64,000 nucleotides of DNA from Chersky-840 sp963838775 (GTDB lineage: Bacteria > Actinomycetota > Acidimicrobiia > Acidimicrobiales > UBA8190): positions 1 through 64,000 of the forward strand of contig CAWISP010000010.1 of NCBI GenBank assembly GCA_963838775.1, in the 5' to 3' direction. Under the pieces are notes generated by a model. The model saw only the letters and a list, made by a program, of their open reading frames with translations. It was not told where the DNA came from and did not search any database. Both the position numbers and the translations under genes were made by a program. This document shows positions 32,183 through 40,052 of the stretch, in pieces; the stretch's first letter is position 1, and each line of letters begins with the position of its first letter.

Positions 32183-33199
32183 TTACGACGCCTTGCGGCG
32201 CTTGGCCGGCTTCGAAGCGCCGGCCACGGCGTGCTCGAGCTCGTCTCGGCTCATCTTCGACCGGCCCGGGATGCCGAACTCGGCGGCGCGTGCCAGGAGC
32301 TCGGCCTTGCTCAGACCCGACACGTCTTCAGTCGCCGCCGGGGCGGCGGTGCGTTGAGCCGGCCTCTTGGCCCGGCCCTTGGCTGGCGCGTCGGAGGTGA
32401 TGTGACGGCCGGGCCGATGCGACCGGGCCGCCTCCACGCTGGCCTGCAACGCTTCCATGAGGTCCACGACCTTGGTCGGTTGCGTCTCGGGACGTTCGGT
32501 GACGATGACCTTGCCCTGACGCTTCTCCTCGATGAGCCCCTCGACCCGCTTGCGGTACTCGTCCTCGTAGATGGTGGGGTCCCATTCGCTCGCCATCGAC
32601 TCGATCAACAGCTGGGCCGTGCTCAGCTCCCGGTTCGAGAAGTCGACATCGGACGAGACCCCGGGGATCTCGGTCTTCGGATCGCGGATCTCGTCGGCGA
32701 AGTACATGGTTTCGAGGGCCAGCACCGACTGCGTGGGCCTGATCGTGACGAGGTGTTCCTTCGTGCGCAGCACGAGAGACGCCACCGCCACCTTGTTGCT
32801 CTGCGCCATGGCCTCGCGCAACAGCGCATAAGGGCGGGCGGCCTGGTCACCCAATGGGCCGAGGTAGTACGTCGACTTGTAATAGATGGGATCGATGGCG
32901 CCGAGGTCGACGAAGTCCGTGATCTCGATGGTCCGGGAGCGTCCGGGCTCGACGGACTCGAGCTCTTCGGGCGTCACGATGACGTACTCGCCGCCGCCCA
33001 GGTCGTACCCCTTCACGACGTCGGCGTACTCGACCTCTTCACCGGTCCGTTCGTTGACACGCTTCTGGCGGATGCGGTCGGGCGTCCCGGCCTGGAACTG
33101 GTTGAAATGGATCGCCTTGTCGTCCGTGGCGGAGAACAGGCCGACGGGCACGTTGACCAGGCCGAAGCTCAACGACCCCGTCCAGATCGCTCTGGGCAT
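32183..33199 (-). CDS. ku: Ku protein (bacterial NHEJ DNA end-binding)
   Basis: Protein of about 338 residues. The Ku core starts MPRAIWTGSLSFGLVNVPVGLFSA and continues KRVNERTGEEVEYADVVKGYDLG, YYLGPLGDQAARPYALLREAM and ELSTAQLLIESMASEWDPTIYEDEYRKRVEGLI. The extended C-terminus is basic and ends with a SAP-like helix pair (LSKAELLARAAEFGIPGRSKMSRDELEHAV) and a Lys/Arg-rich tail, features of DNA-bridging actinobacterial Ku. It would bind double-strand ends and recruit a LigD-type ligase, which is not in this window. ATG 33199 follows AAAGGAG. Confidence 0.95.
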   Translation of the reverse strand: MPRAIWTGSLSFGLVNVPVGLFSATDDKAIHFNQFQAGTPDRIRQKRVNERTGEEVEYADVVKGYDLGGGEYVIVTPEELESVEPGRSRTIEITDFVDLGAIDPIYYKSTYYLGPLGDQAARPYALLREAMAQSNKVAVASLVLRTKEHLVTIRPTQSVLALETMYFADEIRDPKTEIPGVSSDVDFSNRELSTAQLLIESMASEWDPTIYEDEYRKRVEGLIEEKRQGKVIVTERPETQPTKVVDLMEALQASVEAARSHRPGRHITSDAPAKGRAKRPAQRTAAPAATEDVSGLSKAELLARAAEFGIPGRSKMSRDELEHAVAGASKPAKRRKAS

Positions 33200-33344
33200 G
33201 CCGACTCCTTTCGCCAGCGGGGGTCTCCAGTCAATCACGGCCCCTACCGCTCTGACCAGGATATGTACCCAGGTCCACCACCCTGTTACACCCCGAGACC
33301 ACACTGGCCACAGGACGAACGGATGTGCTGACCAGGAGGTTCCG

Positions 33345-33731
33345 GTGTCAGGAGCACGGCTCGAGGTGGTGGAGGAGGAATCCATCGAACGCTTCGCCCA
33401 TGAGGCGATGCTCGGTCTCGCCGATCTCGAGTCCGAGGACTTCACCCACGGGAACCTCACCGTTCCCCTCGGACTGAGCCTGTGGATGCACCGGGGCCGG
33501 ATCCGCATCGAGACCGCCCGCGACGCCATGCTGGTGTTGCGCCATGCCCTGCTGGCAGCGTCGGGCCTCGATGAGCGCACCGAGCCGGTGCCGCTGCTCG
33601 TGGCCGACCCGGTGGCGGCGACGATCAGCCTCGCCGTGTACATGGACGGCCTGCTGCAACGAGCCGCTCGCATGACGGCGATGTCGCGCGTGGACGTGGC
33701 GACACGTGCGCTCGCGCTCGTTTCCGACTGA
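33345..33731 (+). CDS. Small protein of unknown function
   Basis: Protein of about 128 residues beginning VSGARLEVVEEESIERFAHEAMLGL. It reads as alpha/beta with acidic N-terminal helices, LTVPLGLSLWMHRGRIRIETARDAMLVLRHALLAASGLDE in the middle and a final helix pair ending SRVDVATRALALVSD. No catalytic motif is recognised. GTG 33345 is well placed after AGGAGG. It is divergent from ku and just upstream of the ABC exporter, from which it is separated by the exporter's own start element. Confidence 0.6.
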   Translation: MSGARLEVVEEESIERFAHEAMLGLADLESEDFTHGNLTVPLGLSLWMHRGRIRIETARDAMLVLRHALLAASGLDERTEPVPLLVADPVAATISLAVYMDGLLQRAARMTAMSRVDVATRALALVSD

Positions 33732-33763
33732 CCACGCCGGGAAGCGTCGGATCGACGCGCGGG

Positions 33764-33769
33764 TAGGTT
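33764..33769 (+). promoter_or_regulatory. TANNNT -10 element (TAGGTT), leaderless type
   Basis: Ends eight bases before the GTG at 33778 of the ABC ATPase gene. Confidence 0.5.
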
Positions 33770-33777
33770 GAGATGTC

Positions 33778-34758
33778 GTGGCAACGCCCGGAACATCTCG
33801 GCTGACCGTTCCCGTGCCCGACCAGGAGTCGGAGCCGTTGGTGATGGCGCGTGGGCTCACCAAGCGCTTCGGCGACTTTGTGGCCGTCGACGGCATCGAC
33901 TTCGAGATCGGCCGGGGTGAGTCCTACGGGCTCCTGGGCCCGAACGGCGCCGGCAAGACCTCCACCATGCGGATGATCGCGTGCATGTCACCGGTGTCGG
34001 CGGGGACGCTGCGCGTCCTCGGGATGGACCCCGCTCACGACGGATCGCGCATCCGGGGTCGCATCGGCCTCGTGCCGCAGGAAGACACCCTCGACCTCGA
34101 GCTCACCGTCCTCGACAACCTGATGGTCTACGGCCGATACTTCGACCTGCCCCGTCGCGTCATCCGCGAGCGCGCCGAGCAGCTGCTCGACTTCACCCAG
34201 CTGTCCGAGAGGGCCCACGACAAGGTGGACCCTCTGTCGGGGGGGATGAAGCGCCGGCTCACGATCGCGCGCTCGCTCATCTCGGACCCCGAGATCCTGA
34301 TCCTCGACGAACCGACCACCGGTCTCGACCCCCAAGCTCGGCACCTGCTGTGGGACCGGCTCTACAGGCTGAAACAACAGGGGGTGACCCAGGTCATCAC
34401 CACGCACTACATGGACGAGGCCGAGCAGTTGTGCGACCGCCTCGCCGTGATGGACGGCGGCACCTTCGCCGCCGAGGGCACCCCCCATGAGCTCATCGCC
34501 CGCTACTCGACGCGCGAGGTGCTCGAGCTCCGCTTCCGCGACCCCGACACCGACACCGCTGTCGTCGCGGCCCGACTCGAGGGCCTGGCAGAGCGCTTCG
34601 AGGCGCTCCCGGACCGTCTGCTCCTCTACACCGACGACGGCGAGACGACGCTCACCGAGGTGCACGGGCTCGGGCTCACCCCCGACAGCACGCTCATCCG
34701 GCGATCGACCCTCGAAGACGTCTTTCTCCGCCTGACGGGCCGGTCCCTGGTCGACTGA
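33778..34758 (+). CDS. ABC exporter ATP-binding subunit (DrrA/NodI type)
   Basis: ATPase of 326 residues. Walker A is GLLGPNGAGKTSTMRMIACM; the Q-loop is GLVPQEDTLDLELTV; the signature is DPLSGGMKRRLTIARSLI; Walker B is EILILDEPTTGLDPQARH; and the switch His is in VITTHYMDEAEQLCDRLAVM. The C-terminal DUF4162-like tail completes the DrrA type. GTG 33778 follows a TAGGTT element at eight bases. Two membrane subunits follow immediately, forming an exporter for a lipid, glycan or antibiotic-like substrate. Confidence 0.92.
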   Translation: MATPGTSRLTVPVPDQESEPLVMARGLTKRFGDFVAVDGIDFEIGRGESYGLLGPNGAGKTSTMRMIACMSPVSAGTLRVLGMDPAHDGSRIRGRIGLVPQEDTLDLELTVLDNLMVYGRYFDLPRRVIRERAEQLLDFTQLSERAHDKVDPLSGGMKRRLTIARSLISDPEILILDEPTTGLDPQARHLLWDRLYRLKQQGVTQVITTHYMDEAEQLCDRLAVMDGGTFAAEGTPHELIARYSTREVLELRFRDPDTDTAVVAARLEGLAERFEALPDRLLLYTDDGETTLTEVHGLGLTPDSTLIRRSTLEDVFLRLTGRSLVD

Positions 34759-34771
34759 AAGTCACGCCCCG

Positions 34772-35593
34772 ATGCCCATGACGACCAGAGCGGCAATGCC
34801 CGGCGCCACCGGTGCGGCCCGGCGTCACCGGAGCTCACCCACCTGGGTGCGGTCCATGCGCTACTGGATGTACCAGTACAAGCGCACGTGGCGGGGGTCG
34901 ATCACCACCAGCTTCCTGTACCCGGTGCTGTATCTCGCCGCCATGGGACTGGGCCTGGGGTCCCTCGTCAAAGGGCACGTCGATGGCGTGCGGTATCTCG
35001 ACTTCATCGCACCGGGGCTCCTGGCGTCGACGGCCATGCAGATCGGCGGCAACGAGTCCATGTACCCGGTCATGGCGGCCATCAAGTGGCTCCGGACGTA
35101 CTTCGCCATGTTGGCCACGCCGCTCACCGTCATCGACGTGCTCGTCGGCCACCTGGCTTGGATCGCGTTGCGGCTCCTCATGGTGACCACGATCTACCTG
35201 GCGATCATGGCCGCCTTCGGGACGGTGCACTCGGCTCTGGCGATCCTCGCCATTCCCGTGGGGATCCTCACGGGCCTCGCCTTCGCGGCGCCCATCGCGG
35301 CGTTTGCGGCCGCCCAGCAGAACGACACCGGCTTCTCCACGATCTACCGCTTCGGGCTGATCCCGTTGTTCCTCTTCTCGGGGACCTTCTTCCCCGTGGC
35401 CCTGCTCCCGGGCTGGCTCCACCCCGTCGCCCAGGCCACCCCGCTCTACCACGGCGTGGCGCTGTGCCGGGGCCTCGTGCTCGGCCGTCTCGGCCTGGCG
35501 GCGGCCGGCGCCCACGTGGCCTATCTGGTGGCGCTCACCGTCGTGGGGTTCGTGCTCGCCTCGCGCTCGTACCGGCGGAGGCTCGTCACGTGA
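34772..35593 (+). CDS. ABC-2 type exporter permease subunit 1
   Basis: Membrane protein of 273 residues with six helices, of the ABC2/DrrB-NodJ family: MRYWMYQYKRTWRGSITTSFLYPVLYLAAMGLGLG opens the domain; IDVLVGHLAWIALRLLMVTTIYLAIMAAFG lies in the middle; LIPLFLFSGTFFPVALLPGWL before helix 5 is the conserved sorting motif. It begins 13 bases after the ATPase stop, and its stop overlaps the next permease start. Confidence 0.9.
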   Translation: MPMTTRAAMPGATGAARRHRSSPTWVRSMRYWMYQYKRTWRGSITTSFLYPVLYLAAMGLGLGSLVKGHVDGVRYLDFIAPGLLASTAMQIGGNESMYPVMAAIKWLRTYFAMLATPLTVIDVLVGHLAWIALRLLMVTTIYLAIMAAFGTVHSALAILAIPVGILTGLAFAAPIAAFAAAQQNDTGFSTIYRFGLIPLFLFSGTFFPVALLPGWLHPVAQATPLYHGVALCRGLVLGRLGLAAAGAHVAYLVALTVVGFVLASRSYRRRLVT

Positions 35594-36411
35594 CCGACAC
35601 CACGGCTCCGGGCGGAATCCCGCTGCGCATCGTCCCGGTGTCGCTGCTCGGGACGCGGCGGGCCCGGCGCCTCGTCGAGCGCAACATCCTCGTGTACCGC
35701 CGCTCCTGGGTCTTCTTCGTGTCGGGGTTCTTCGAGCCCTTCTTCTACCTGCTGTCGATCGGTGTGGGGCTGAGCAAGCTGGTACACACCATCCACGTGA
35801 CGGGACATGTCATCCCCTACGCCACCTACGTCGCCCCGGGGCTCCTGGCGTCCTCGGCCATGAACGGCGCCACCCTCGACTCCACGTTCAACGTGTTCTT
35901 CAAGCTCAAGATCGCCAAGACCTACGACGCCGTGCTGTCGACACCGCTCGGCCCCGGCGACGTCGCCCTCGGCGAGCTGACATGGTCGCTCATGCGGGCC
36001 ACGGCGTATTCGACGGCGTTTCTCGTGGTGATGGCCGGCTTCGGCTACGTGATGTCGCCGTGGGCCATCTTGTGTCTGCCCGCGGCCATGACGGTCAGCT
36101 ACGCGTTCGCGGCGGTCGGCATGGCGGCCACCACCTACATGCGCAGTTGGCAGGACTTCGACAAGGTCTCTCTCGCCCTCATCCCGTTGTTCTTGTTCTC
36201 GGCCACCTTCTACCCGCTGTCGGTGTACCCCGGCTGGCTCCAGGCCGTGATCCGATGCACTCCCCTGTACCAGGGCGTGGCGCTCCTGCGCGGCCTCGAC
36301 CTCGGGATCGTGTCGTGGTCGTTGGTGGGCCACGCCGCCTATCTGGTCGTGGCGGGATGCCTCGGCCTCGTCGTGGCCACCCGACGCGTGGCCGCCCTGC
36401 TGCTGCCCTGA
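35590..36411 (+). CDS. ABC-2 type exporter permease subunit 2
   Basis: Second six-helix permease of about 273 residues, divergent in sequence but with the same plan: VERNILVYRRSWVFFVSGFFEPFFYLLSIGVGLS near the N-terminus and LIPLFLFSATFYPLSVYPGWLQ before helix 5. The GTG start at 35590 overlaps the TGA of the first permease, so the two are translationally coupled and probably form a heterodimer with the ATPase. The gene ends in a 15-base repeat array that reiterates stop codons in frame. Confidence 0.9.
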   Translation: MTDTTAPGGIPLRIVPVSLLGTRRARRLVERNILVYRRSWVFFVSGFFEPFFYLLSIGVGLSKLVHTIHVTGHVIPYATYVAPGLLASSAMNGATLDSTFNVFFKLKIAKTYDAVLSTPLGPGDVALGELTWSLMRATAYSTAFLVVMAGFGYVMSPWAILCLPAAMTVSYAFAAVGMAATTYMRSWQDFDKVSLALIPLFLFSATFYPLSVYPGWLQAVIRCTPLYQGVALLRGLDLGIVSWSLVGHAAYLVVAGCLGLVVATRRVAALLLP

Positions 36412-36474
36412 ACCTGCCGACCCTGGACCTGCCGGCGCTAGACGCGCCGGCCTTGAAAATCCCGACCCTGAACC
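36409..36474 (+). repeat. Degenerate 15-bp repeat reiterating in-frame stops
   Basis: From the TGA of the permease gene a 15-base period runs about four times. In that frame the codons at 36409, 36424, 36439, 36454 and 36469 are TGA, TGG, TAG, TGA and TGA. In another frame the repeat would read as a pentapeptide series (NLPTL-DLPAL-DAPAL-KIPTL). Confidence 0.8.
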
Positions 36475-36492
36475 GGCGGTCCCGTGTCCCGC

Positions 36493-36517
36493 TATTATCC
36501 GTGTATTAGTACGGATA
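36493..36517 (+). promoter_or_regulatory. ArsR operator overlapping the -10 region
   Basis: TATCCGT (36496-36502) and ACGGATA (36511-36517) form an exact inverted repeat with an eight-base spacer. A consensus-like -10, TATTAT, lies at 36493-36498, so bound repressor would block polymerase. The arrangement 14 bases before an ArsR-family gene suggests autoregulation. This is one of the most AT-rich spots nearby. Confidence 0.65.
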
Positions 36518-36530
36518 TACGGAGAAGTAC

Positions 36531-36908
36531 ATGCCCCCCTCCTCCCCTCACGACCATCCCATCGACCTCGACGGGGTCGAGTCCGCCCACCGGAGCCTCA
36601 TCTCGCTCGATGACGCCGGGCGCCTAGCCGGCCTCCTCGGTCTGATCGCCGACCCGGTCCGCTCGCGGCTGCTGTTCGCCCTCGCCGCGGTGGATCGGCT
36701 CTGTGTCGGCGACCTGGCCCTCGCCCTCGGGGTGACCGACGACGCCGTGTCCTACGGGCTGCGCATGCTGCGGACGGCGGGCCTGGTCAGCTTCCGCAAG
36801 GAGGGTCGCGTCGTCTACTACAGCCTCGCCCCCTCGTTCCCCCATCTCCTGCTCGAGCACTGTCTGCGCCAGCTGCTGACCGTGGCCGTGCCCGAGGGCG
36901 AGCGATGA
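36531..36908 (+). CDS. ArsR/SmtB-family transcriptional regulator
   Basis: Winged-helix repressor of 125 residues: LLGLIADPVRSRLLFALAAVDRLCVGDLALALG with the Cys of the classical LCVxDLA metal-site helix, recognition helix DDAVSYGLRMLRTAGLVSFRKEGR and wing VVYYSLAP. Only one Cys lies in the alpha3 box, so metal-site identity is open; C-terminal His residues (FPHLLLEHC) could contribute, as in NmtR/CmtR-like sensors. Its start overlaps nothing, but its end (ATGA) overlaps the permease gene, which is presumably its target together with itself. Confidence 0.88.
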   Translation: MPPSSPHDHPIDLDGVESAHRSLISLDDAGRLAGLLGLIADPVRSRLLFALAAVDRLCVGDLALALGVTDDAVSYGLRMLRTAGLVSFRKEGRVVYYSLAPSFPHLLLEHCLRQLLTVAVPEGER

Positions 36909-38101
36909 GGGCCCTGCACGCCCTCGGCCATGCCCTGCTGGTGTCGGGGTCGATGACATGGCAGATCCTGTGGGCCTTGATTCTCGGCTTCGTCCTGGCG
37001 TCGGTGATCCAGGCCGTGGTGCGGCGCGGCACCATCGAGCGGCTCCTCGGTGGCGACGGCCCACGCACCCTCGTCATCGCCAGCGCGCTGGGCGCGGCGT
37101 CGTCGTCGTGTTCGTACGCGGCGGTGGCTCTGGCCCGGGCGCTGTTCCGCAAGGGGGCGAGCTTCACCGCCGCCATGGTGTTCGAGATCTCGTCTACGAA
37201 CCTCGTCGTCGAGCTCGGGATCATCCTGGCCCTGCTCCTCGGTTGGCAGTTCACGCTGGCCGAGTTCGTGGGCGGCCCCATGATGATCGTCCTCGTGGCG
37301 TTGGGGTTCCGGTTGTTCTTGCGGGGACGGATCCTCGACGAGGCCCGGGCCCAGGCGGCCAAGGGGGTGGCCGGGAGCATGGAAGGGCACGCCGCGATGG
37401 ACATGAGCATCCAGGCGCCAGGCGGCCTGTGGCGGCGGTTGCGGTCCCGAGAGGCACTCACGTCGATCTCGCACATCTTCGTCATGGAGTGGGCGGCGGT
37501 GCTGCGGGACATCGTGCTCGGGCTGCTCATGGCAGGGGCGCTGGGGGCGTGGGTGCCGGCGCGCTTCTGGCAGCACCTCTTCTTCACGAGCCATCCCCTG
37601 CTGTCCCAATTGTGGGGGCCGCTGGTCGGCCCGGTGGTGAGCCTGCTCAGCTTCGTGTGCTCGATCGGCAACGTCCCGCTGGCGGCGGTGCTGTGGAACG
37701 GCGGAATCAGTTTCGGTGGGGTGGTGGCATTCATCTTCGCCGACCTCATCATCGTGCCGATCCTCGCCATCTACCGGAAGTACTACGGGATGCGCATGAT
37801 GCTGTGCATCCTGGCCAGCTTCTACGTGTCCATGGTGAGCGCCGGGTACATCGTCGAGTTGCTCTTCGGCGGCCTGGGCCTCGTACCGAGCGGCCGCCAC
37901 GCCAAGGTCGGCGAGATGGCCGTGCGCTTCGACTACACCACCGTCCTCAACGTCGTATTCCTGCTCGTGGCGGGCGTCCTGGTGGTCCGCTTCGTGCGAA
38001 GCGGCGGTCGACCCATGTTGAAGATGATGGGCGGCGACCCGAGCGACGGCGACGAGAATGGGCACGAGAATGGGCACAGCGTCGGCGCACCGCGGCGGTG
38101 A
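36905..38101 (+). CDS. DUF318/YraQ-type permease (ArsP-like)
   Basis: Membrane protein of 398 residues with about eight helices in two halves. ALGAASSSCSYAAVALARALF and LLSFVCSIGNVPLAAVLWNGGISFGGVVAFIFADLI are the paired signature loops of the COG0701 family; the CSxGxVPLA motif and SSCSYAA repeat each other. A His/Met-rich central loop (MEGHAAMDMS) and an acidic, His-containing tail could interact with metal. Members include the organoarsenical exporter ArsP. Coupling to an ArsR regulator makes export of a metal or metalloid species likely; which one is not determined. Confidence 0.85.
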   Translation: MRALHALGHALLVSGSMTWQILWALILGFVLASVIQAVVRRGTIERLLGGDGPRTLVIASALGAASSSCSYAAVALARALFRKGASFTAAMVFEISSTNLVVELGIILALLLGWQFTLAEFVGGPMMIVLVALGFRLFLRGRILDEARAQAAKGVAGSMEGHAAMDMSIQAPGGLWRRLRSREALTSISHIFVMEWAAVLRDIVLGLLMAGALGAWVPARFWQHLFFTSHPLLSQLWGPLVGPVVSLLSFVCSIGNVPLAAVLWNGGISFGGVVAFIFADLIIVPILAIYRKYYGMRMMLCILASFYVSMVSAGYIVELLFGGLGLVPSGRHAKVGEMAVRFDYTTVLNVVFLLVAGVLVVRFVRSGGRPMLKMMGGDPSDGDENGHENGHSVGAPRR

Positions 38102-38153
38102 GCCGGCGCTCCCCCTGCCTGCTATCGGTTTCTGACCGCTCGACCCGACGCTG

Positions 38154-38159
38154 TACTGT
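38154..38159 (+). promoter_or_regulatory. TANNNT -10 element (TACTGT), leaderless type
   Basis: Ends seven bases before the GTG at 38167, ahead of the split-barrel gene. Confidence 0.5.
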
Positions 38160-38166
38160 CGAGCTG

Positions 38167-38202
38167 GTGAGCAATCCAACCCCCTGTTACCACCCCCCGT
38201 GA
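38167..38202 (+). CDS. Candidate leaderless leader peptide VSNPTPCYHPP, or the true N-terminus of the next gene
   Basis: An 11-residue frame starts seven bases after TACTGT and ends CCC-CCG-TGA, the TGA overlapping the GTG at 38199. It resembles the 9632 mini-ORF in start, Pro-Pro ending and overlap. However, a run of six C at 38193-38198 lies at the end: one more C would fuse it in frame with the split-barrel protein as an N-terminal extension. Both readings are possible. Confidence 0.4.
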   Translation: MSNPTPCYHPP

Positions 38203-38664
38203 TCGAATTACTCGACGTCGCCCTCGTCGGCGAGCTGACGGTGATCGACGAATCGGGCCGCCCGGTGACCTACCCCCTCATCCCGCTTTCGGACGGCAAC
38301 GTCATCTATCTCACGTCGTCGGTACTCTTCTCGCGCAAGCTGCGACACATCAAGGCCAATCCCAAGGTGTGCCTGTCGCTCACCGATCCGGTGGCGATCC
38401 CCGTGGAGCCGTTTCATCGGGCCACCATCCAAGGTGACGCGCGCGTGGTCGAGGAGGACGTGCACGAGGGCTGGGAGCGCCTGCTCCCGATGTGGCGGGC
38501 CAAAGAGCCCGCCATCGACTTCTTCTTGAAGAAGCGCTTCGGGATCCCACTCTTCTTCGAGCGCTCGGTCATCGAGATCACGCCACATCGGGTGCTGTGG
38601 TGGGAGGACGGCCGGGCGAGCGAGCGAGCCGGCCCGGGTCTACGAGCTGGCGGGGGTGTCCTGA
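38199..38664 (+). CDS. Pyridoxamine 5'-phosphate oxidase-like (split-barrel) protein, with a 4-bp frameshift near its end
   Basis: FMN- or F420-binding split barrel of about 153 residues after correction: IELLDVALVGELTVIDESGRPVTYPLIPL, then VIYLTSSVLFSRKLRHIKANPKVCLSLTD, RATIQGDARVVEED and a C-terminal FGIPLFFERSVIEITPHRVLWWEDG. At 38616-38629 a GCGA unit occurs three times; with two copies the frame would end SEPARVYELAGVS-TGA at 38664, two bases before the next ATG. As given, the frame instead overruns into the next gene. The start GTG 38199 lacks a ribosome site and overlaps the stop of the mini-ORF at 38167. Confidence 0.72.
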
Positions 38665-38665
38665 G

Positions 38666-39985
38666 ATGGCCAAGCTCGAGGTCGCTGACGCCATCTCCCG
38701 GGCCCAGTCGTACCCCCACGGGGTCCTCGCCTACGTCGGCGCGGACGGCTACCCGGTGAACATCGCGGTCGAATTCAGCGCGTCGCCGTCGGCGGCCGTC
38801 GTCGACATCGGCGCGCTCGACCCCGAGCTCCGTCCCGGCGACGGCCAGGAGGTGGAGCTCACCTTCAGCCACATCCGTCCCCAGCCCGGCGTGGGCTACG
38901 ACGAGCGCCGCTACGTGAACCTGTGGGGACCGGCCGTGCTCGACGGCACCGGGCTCCGTGTCGCCGTGCGCCAGGCCAGCGGGTGGGACGAAGCCGACAC
39001 GCCGTTCTTCGAGTATGCCGAGCGGGGCGTTCCCGCCGGGCGGGACTATCTCGACGAGTTGGGGGCGCGTCCCCGTCTGAGCCGGTTGTGGACCGTCTTC
39101 CTCGCCACCCGGCTGCCCTTCCTCACCGCCACGCTCATTCCCGTCGGCCTGGGCGGCGTCGTGGCCGCCCGCGACAACGCCTTCCACACGCTGTGGTTCG
39201 TGCTCGCGTTGGTGGCGGCGGTGGCGGTGCACCTCGGCCTCAACATGGCCAACGACATCTTCGACGACGCCAACGGCGCCGACGCCGCCAACGTCACCCC
39301 GACGCCGTTCAGCGGAGGTTCACGCGTGCTGCAGTACGGACTCGTGACGCGCCGCGCCATGGTCAGCGGATGCGTCGCGCTCTACGCACTTTCGATCGGC
39401 CTCGGCCTGTTCCTGGCAGCCGAACGAGGCTGGGGTCTTCTCGGCATCGGCGCCCTGGGCCTGGTGCTCAGCCTGGCCTACTCGGCGCCGCCGCTGCGAC
39501 TCGTGCACCGTGGGCTCGGCGAGCCCGTGACCGCGCTCGGATTCGGTCCCGTGATGGCGGTCGGGACGTACTTCGCCTGTACGGGCCGGTGGAGCTGGCA
39601 GCTCGTGCTCGCCTCGCTCCCCGTGGCACTGCTCATCGCCCTGGTGCTCTACGTCAACCAGGTCCCGGACCGGGTCGGCGACGCCGCCGCCGGCAAGCGT
39701 ACGCTCATTGTGGGCTTCTCGCCGGCACAGGTCCAGGTGGGGTATGCGGTGACGGTGGCCGCCGCCTACGTGTGCATCGTGGCCGAGGTCGTGGCCAGGG
39801 TCACGCCGGTGTGGACCCTTCTCGCCTTGGTGACGCTCCCGCTGGCGTGGCGGGTGCGCAACGGGTTGCGCGCCACCTACGGGGATCCCTACGCGCTCAT
39901 GCCCACCATGCAGTCCAACATCCTCCTGCACTTGTCGACGGGGCTGCTCCTCGTGATCGGCTACGTCATCGCCGTGGTGTCCTGA
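38666..39985 (+). CDS. Fusion of a split-barrel domain with a UbiA/MenA-type prenyltransferase
   Basis: Protein of about 439 residues. Residues 1-130 resemble a flavin split-barrel (VADAISRAQSYPHGVLAYVG, ADGYPVNIAVEF). From residue 140 it is a polytopic prenyltransferase with both prenyl-diphosphate Mg sites: NMANDIFDDANGADAANVTP (about 194-213) and YVNQVPDRVGDAAAGKRTL (about 327-345). Family resemblance is to MenA, which prenylates 1,4-dihydroxy-2-naphthoate for menaquinone. The C-terminus ends with LMPTMQSNILLHLSTGLLLV. ATG 38666 is two bases after the upstream split-barrel stop, so two barrels and the transferase are made together. Confidence 0.8.
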   Translation: MAKLEVADAISRAQSYPHGVLAYVGADGYPVNIAVEFSASPSAAVVDIGALDPELRPGDGQEVELTFSHIRPQPGVGYDERRYVNLWGPAVLDGTGLRVAVRQASGWDEADTPFFEYAERGVPAGRDYLDELGARPRLSRLWTVFLATRLPFLTATLIPVGLGGVVAARDNAFHTLWFVLALVAAVAVHLGLNMANDIFDDANGADAANVTPTPFSGGSRVLQYGLVTRRAMVSGCVALYALSIGLGLFLAAERGWGLLGIGALGLVLSLAYSAPPLRLVHRGLGEPVTALGFGPVMAVGTYFACTGRWSWQLVLASLPVALLIALVLYVNQVPDRVGDAAAGKRTLIVGFSPAQVQVGYAVTVAAAYVCIVAEVVARVTPVWTLLALVTLPLAWRVRNGLRATYGDPYALMPTMQSNILLHLSTGLLLVIGYVIAVVS

Positions 39986-40040
39986 GCCCGAGGAGTCCGG
40001 CCCGGTGGAGCTCATCGGCCTCCTGCACCCGCGCCAGGAT

Positions 40041-40046
40041 TAGTCT
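40041..40046 (+). promoter_or_regulatory. TANNNT -10 element (TAGTCT), leaderless type
   Basis: Ends six bases before the ATG at 40053. Confidence 0.5.
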
Positions 40047-40052
40047 TCGGCC

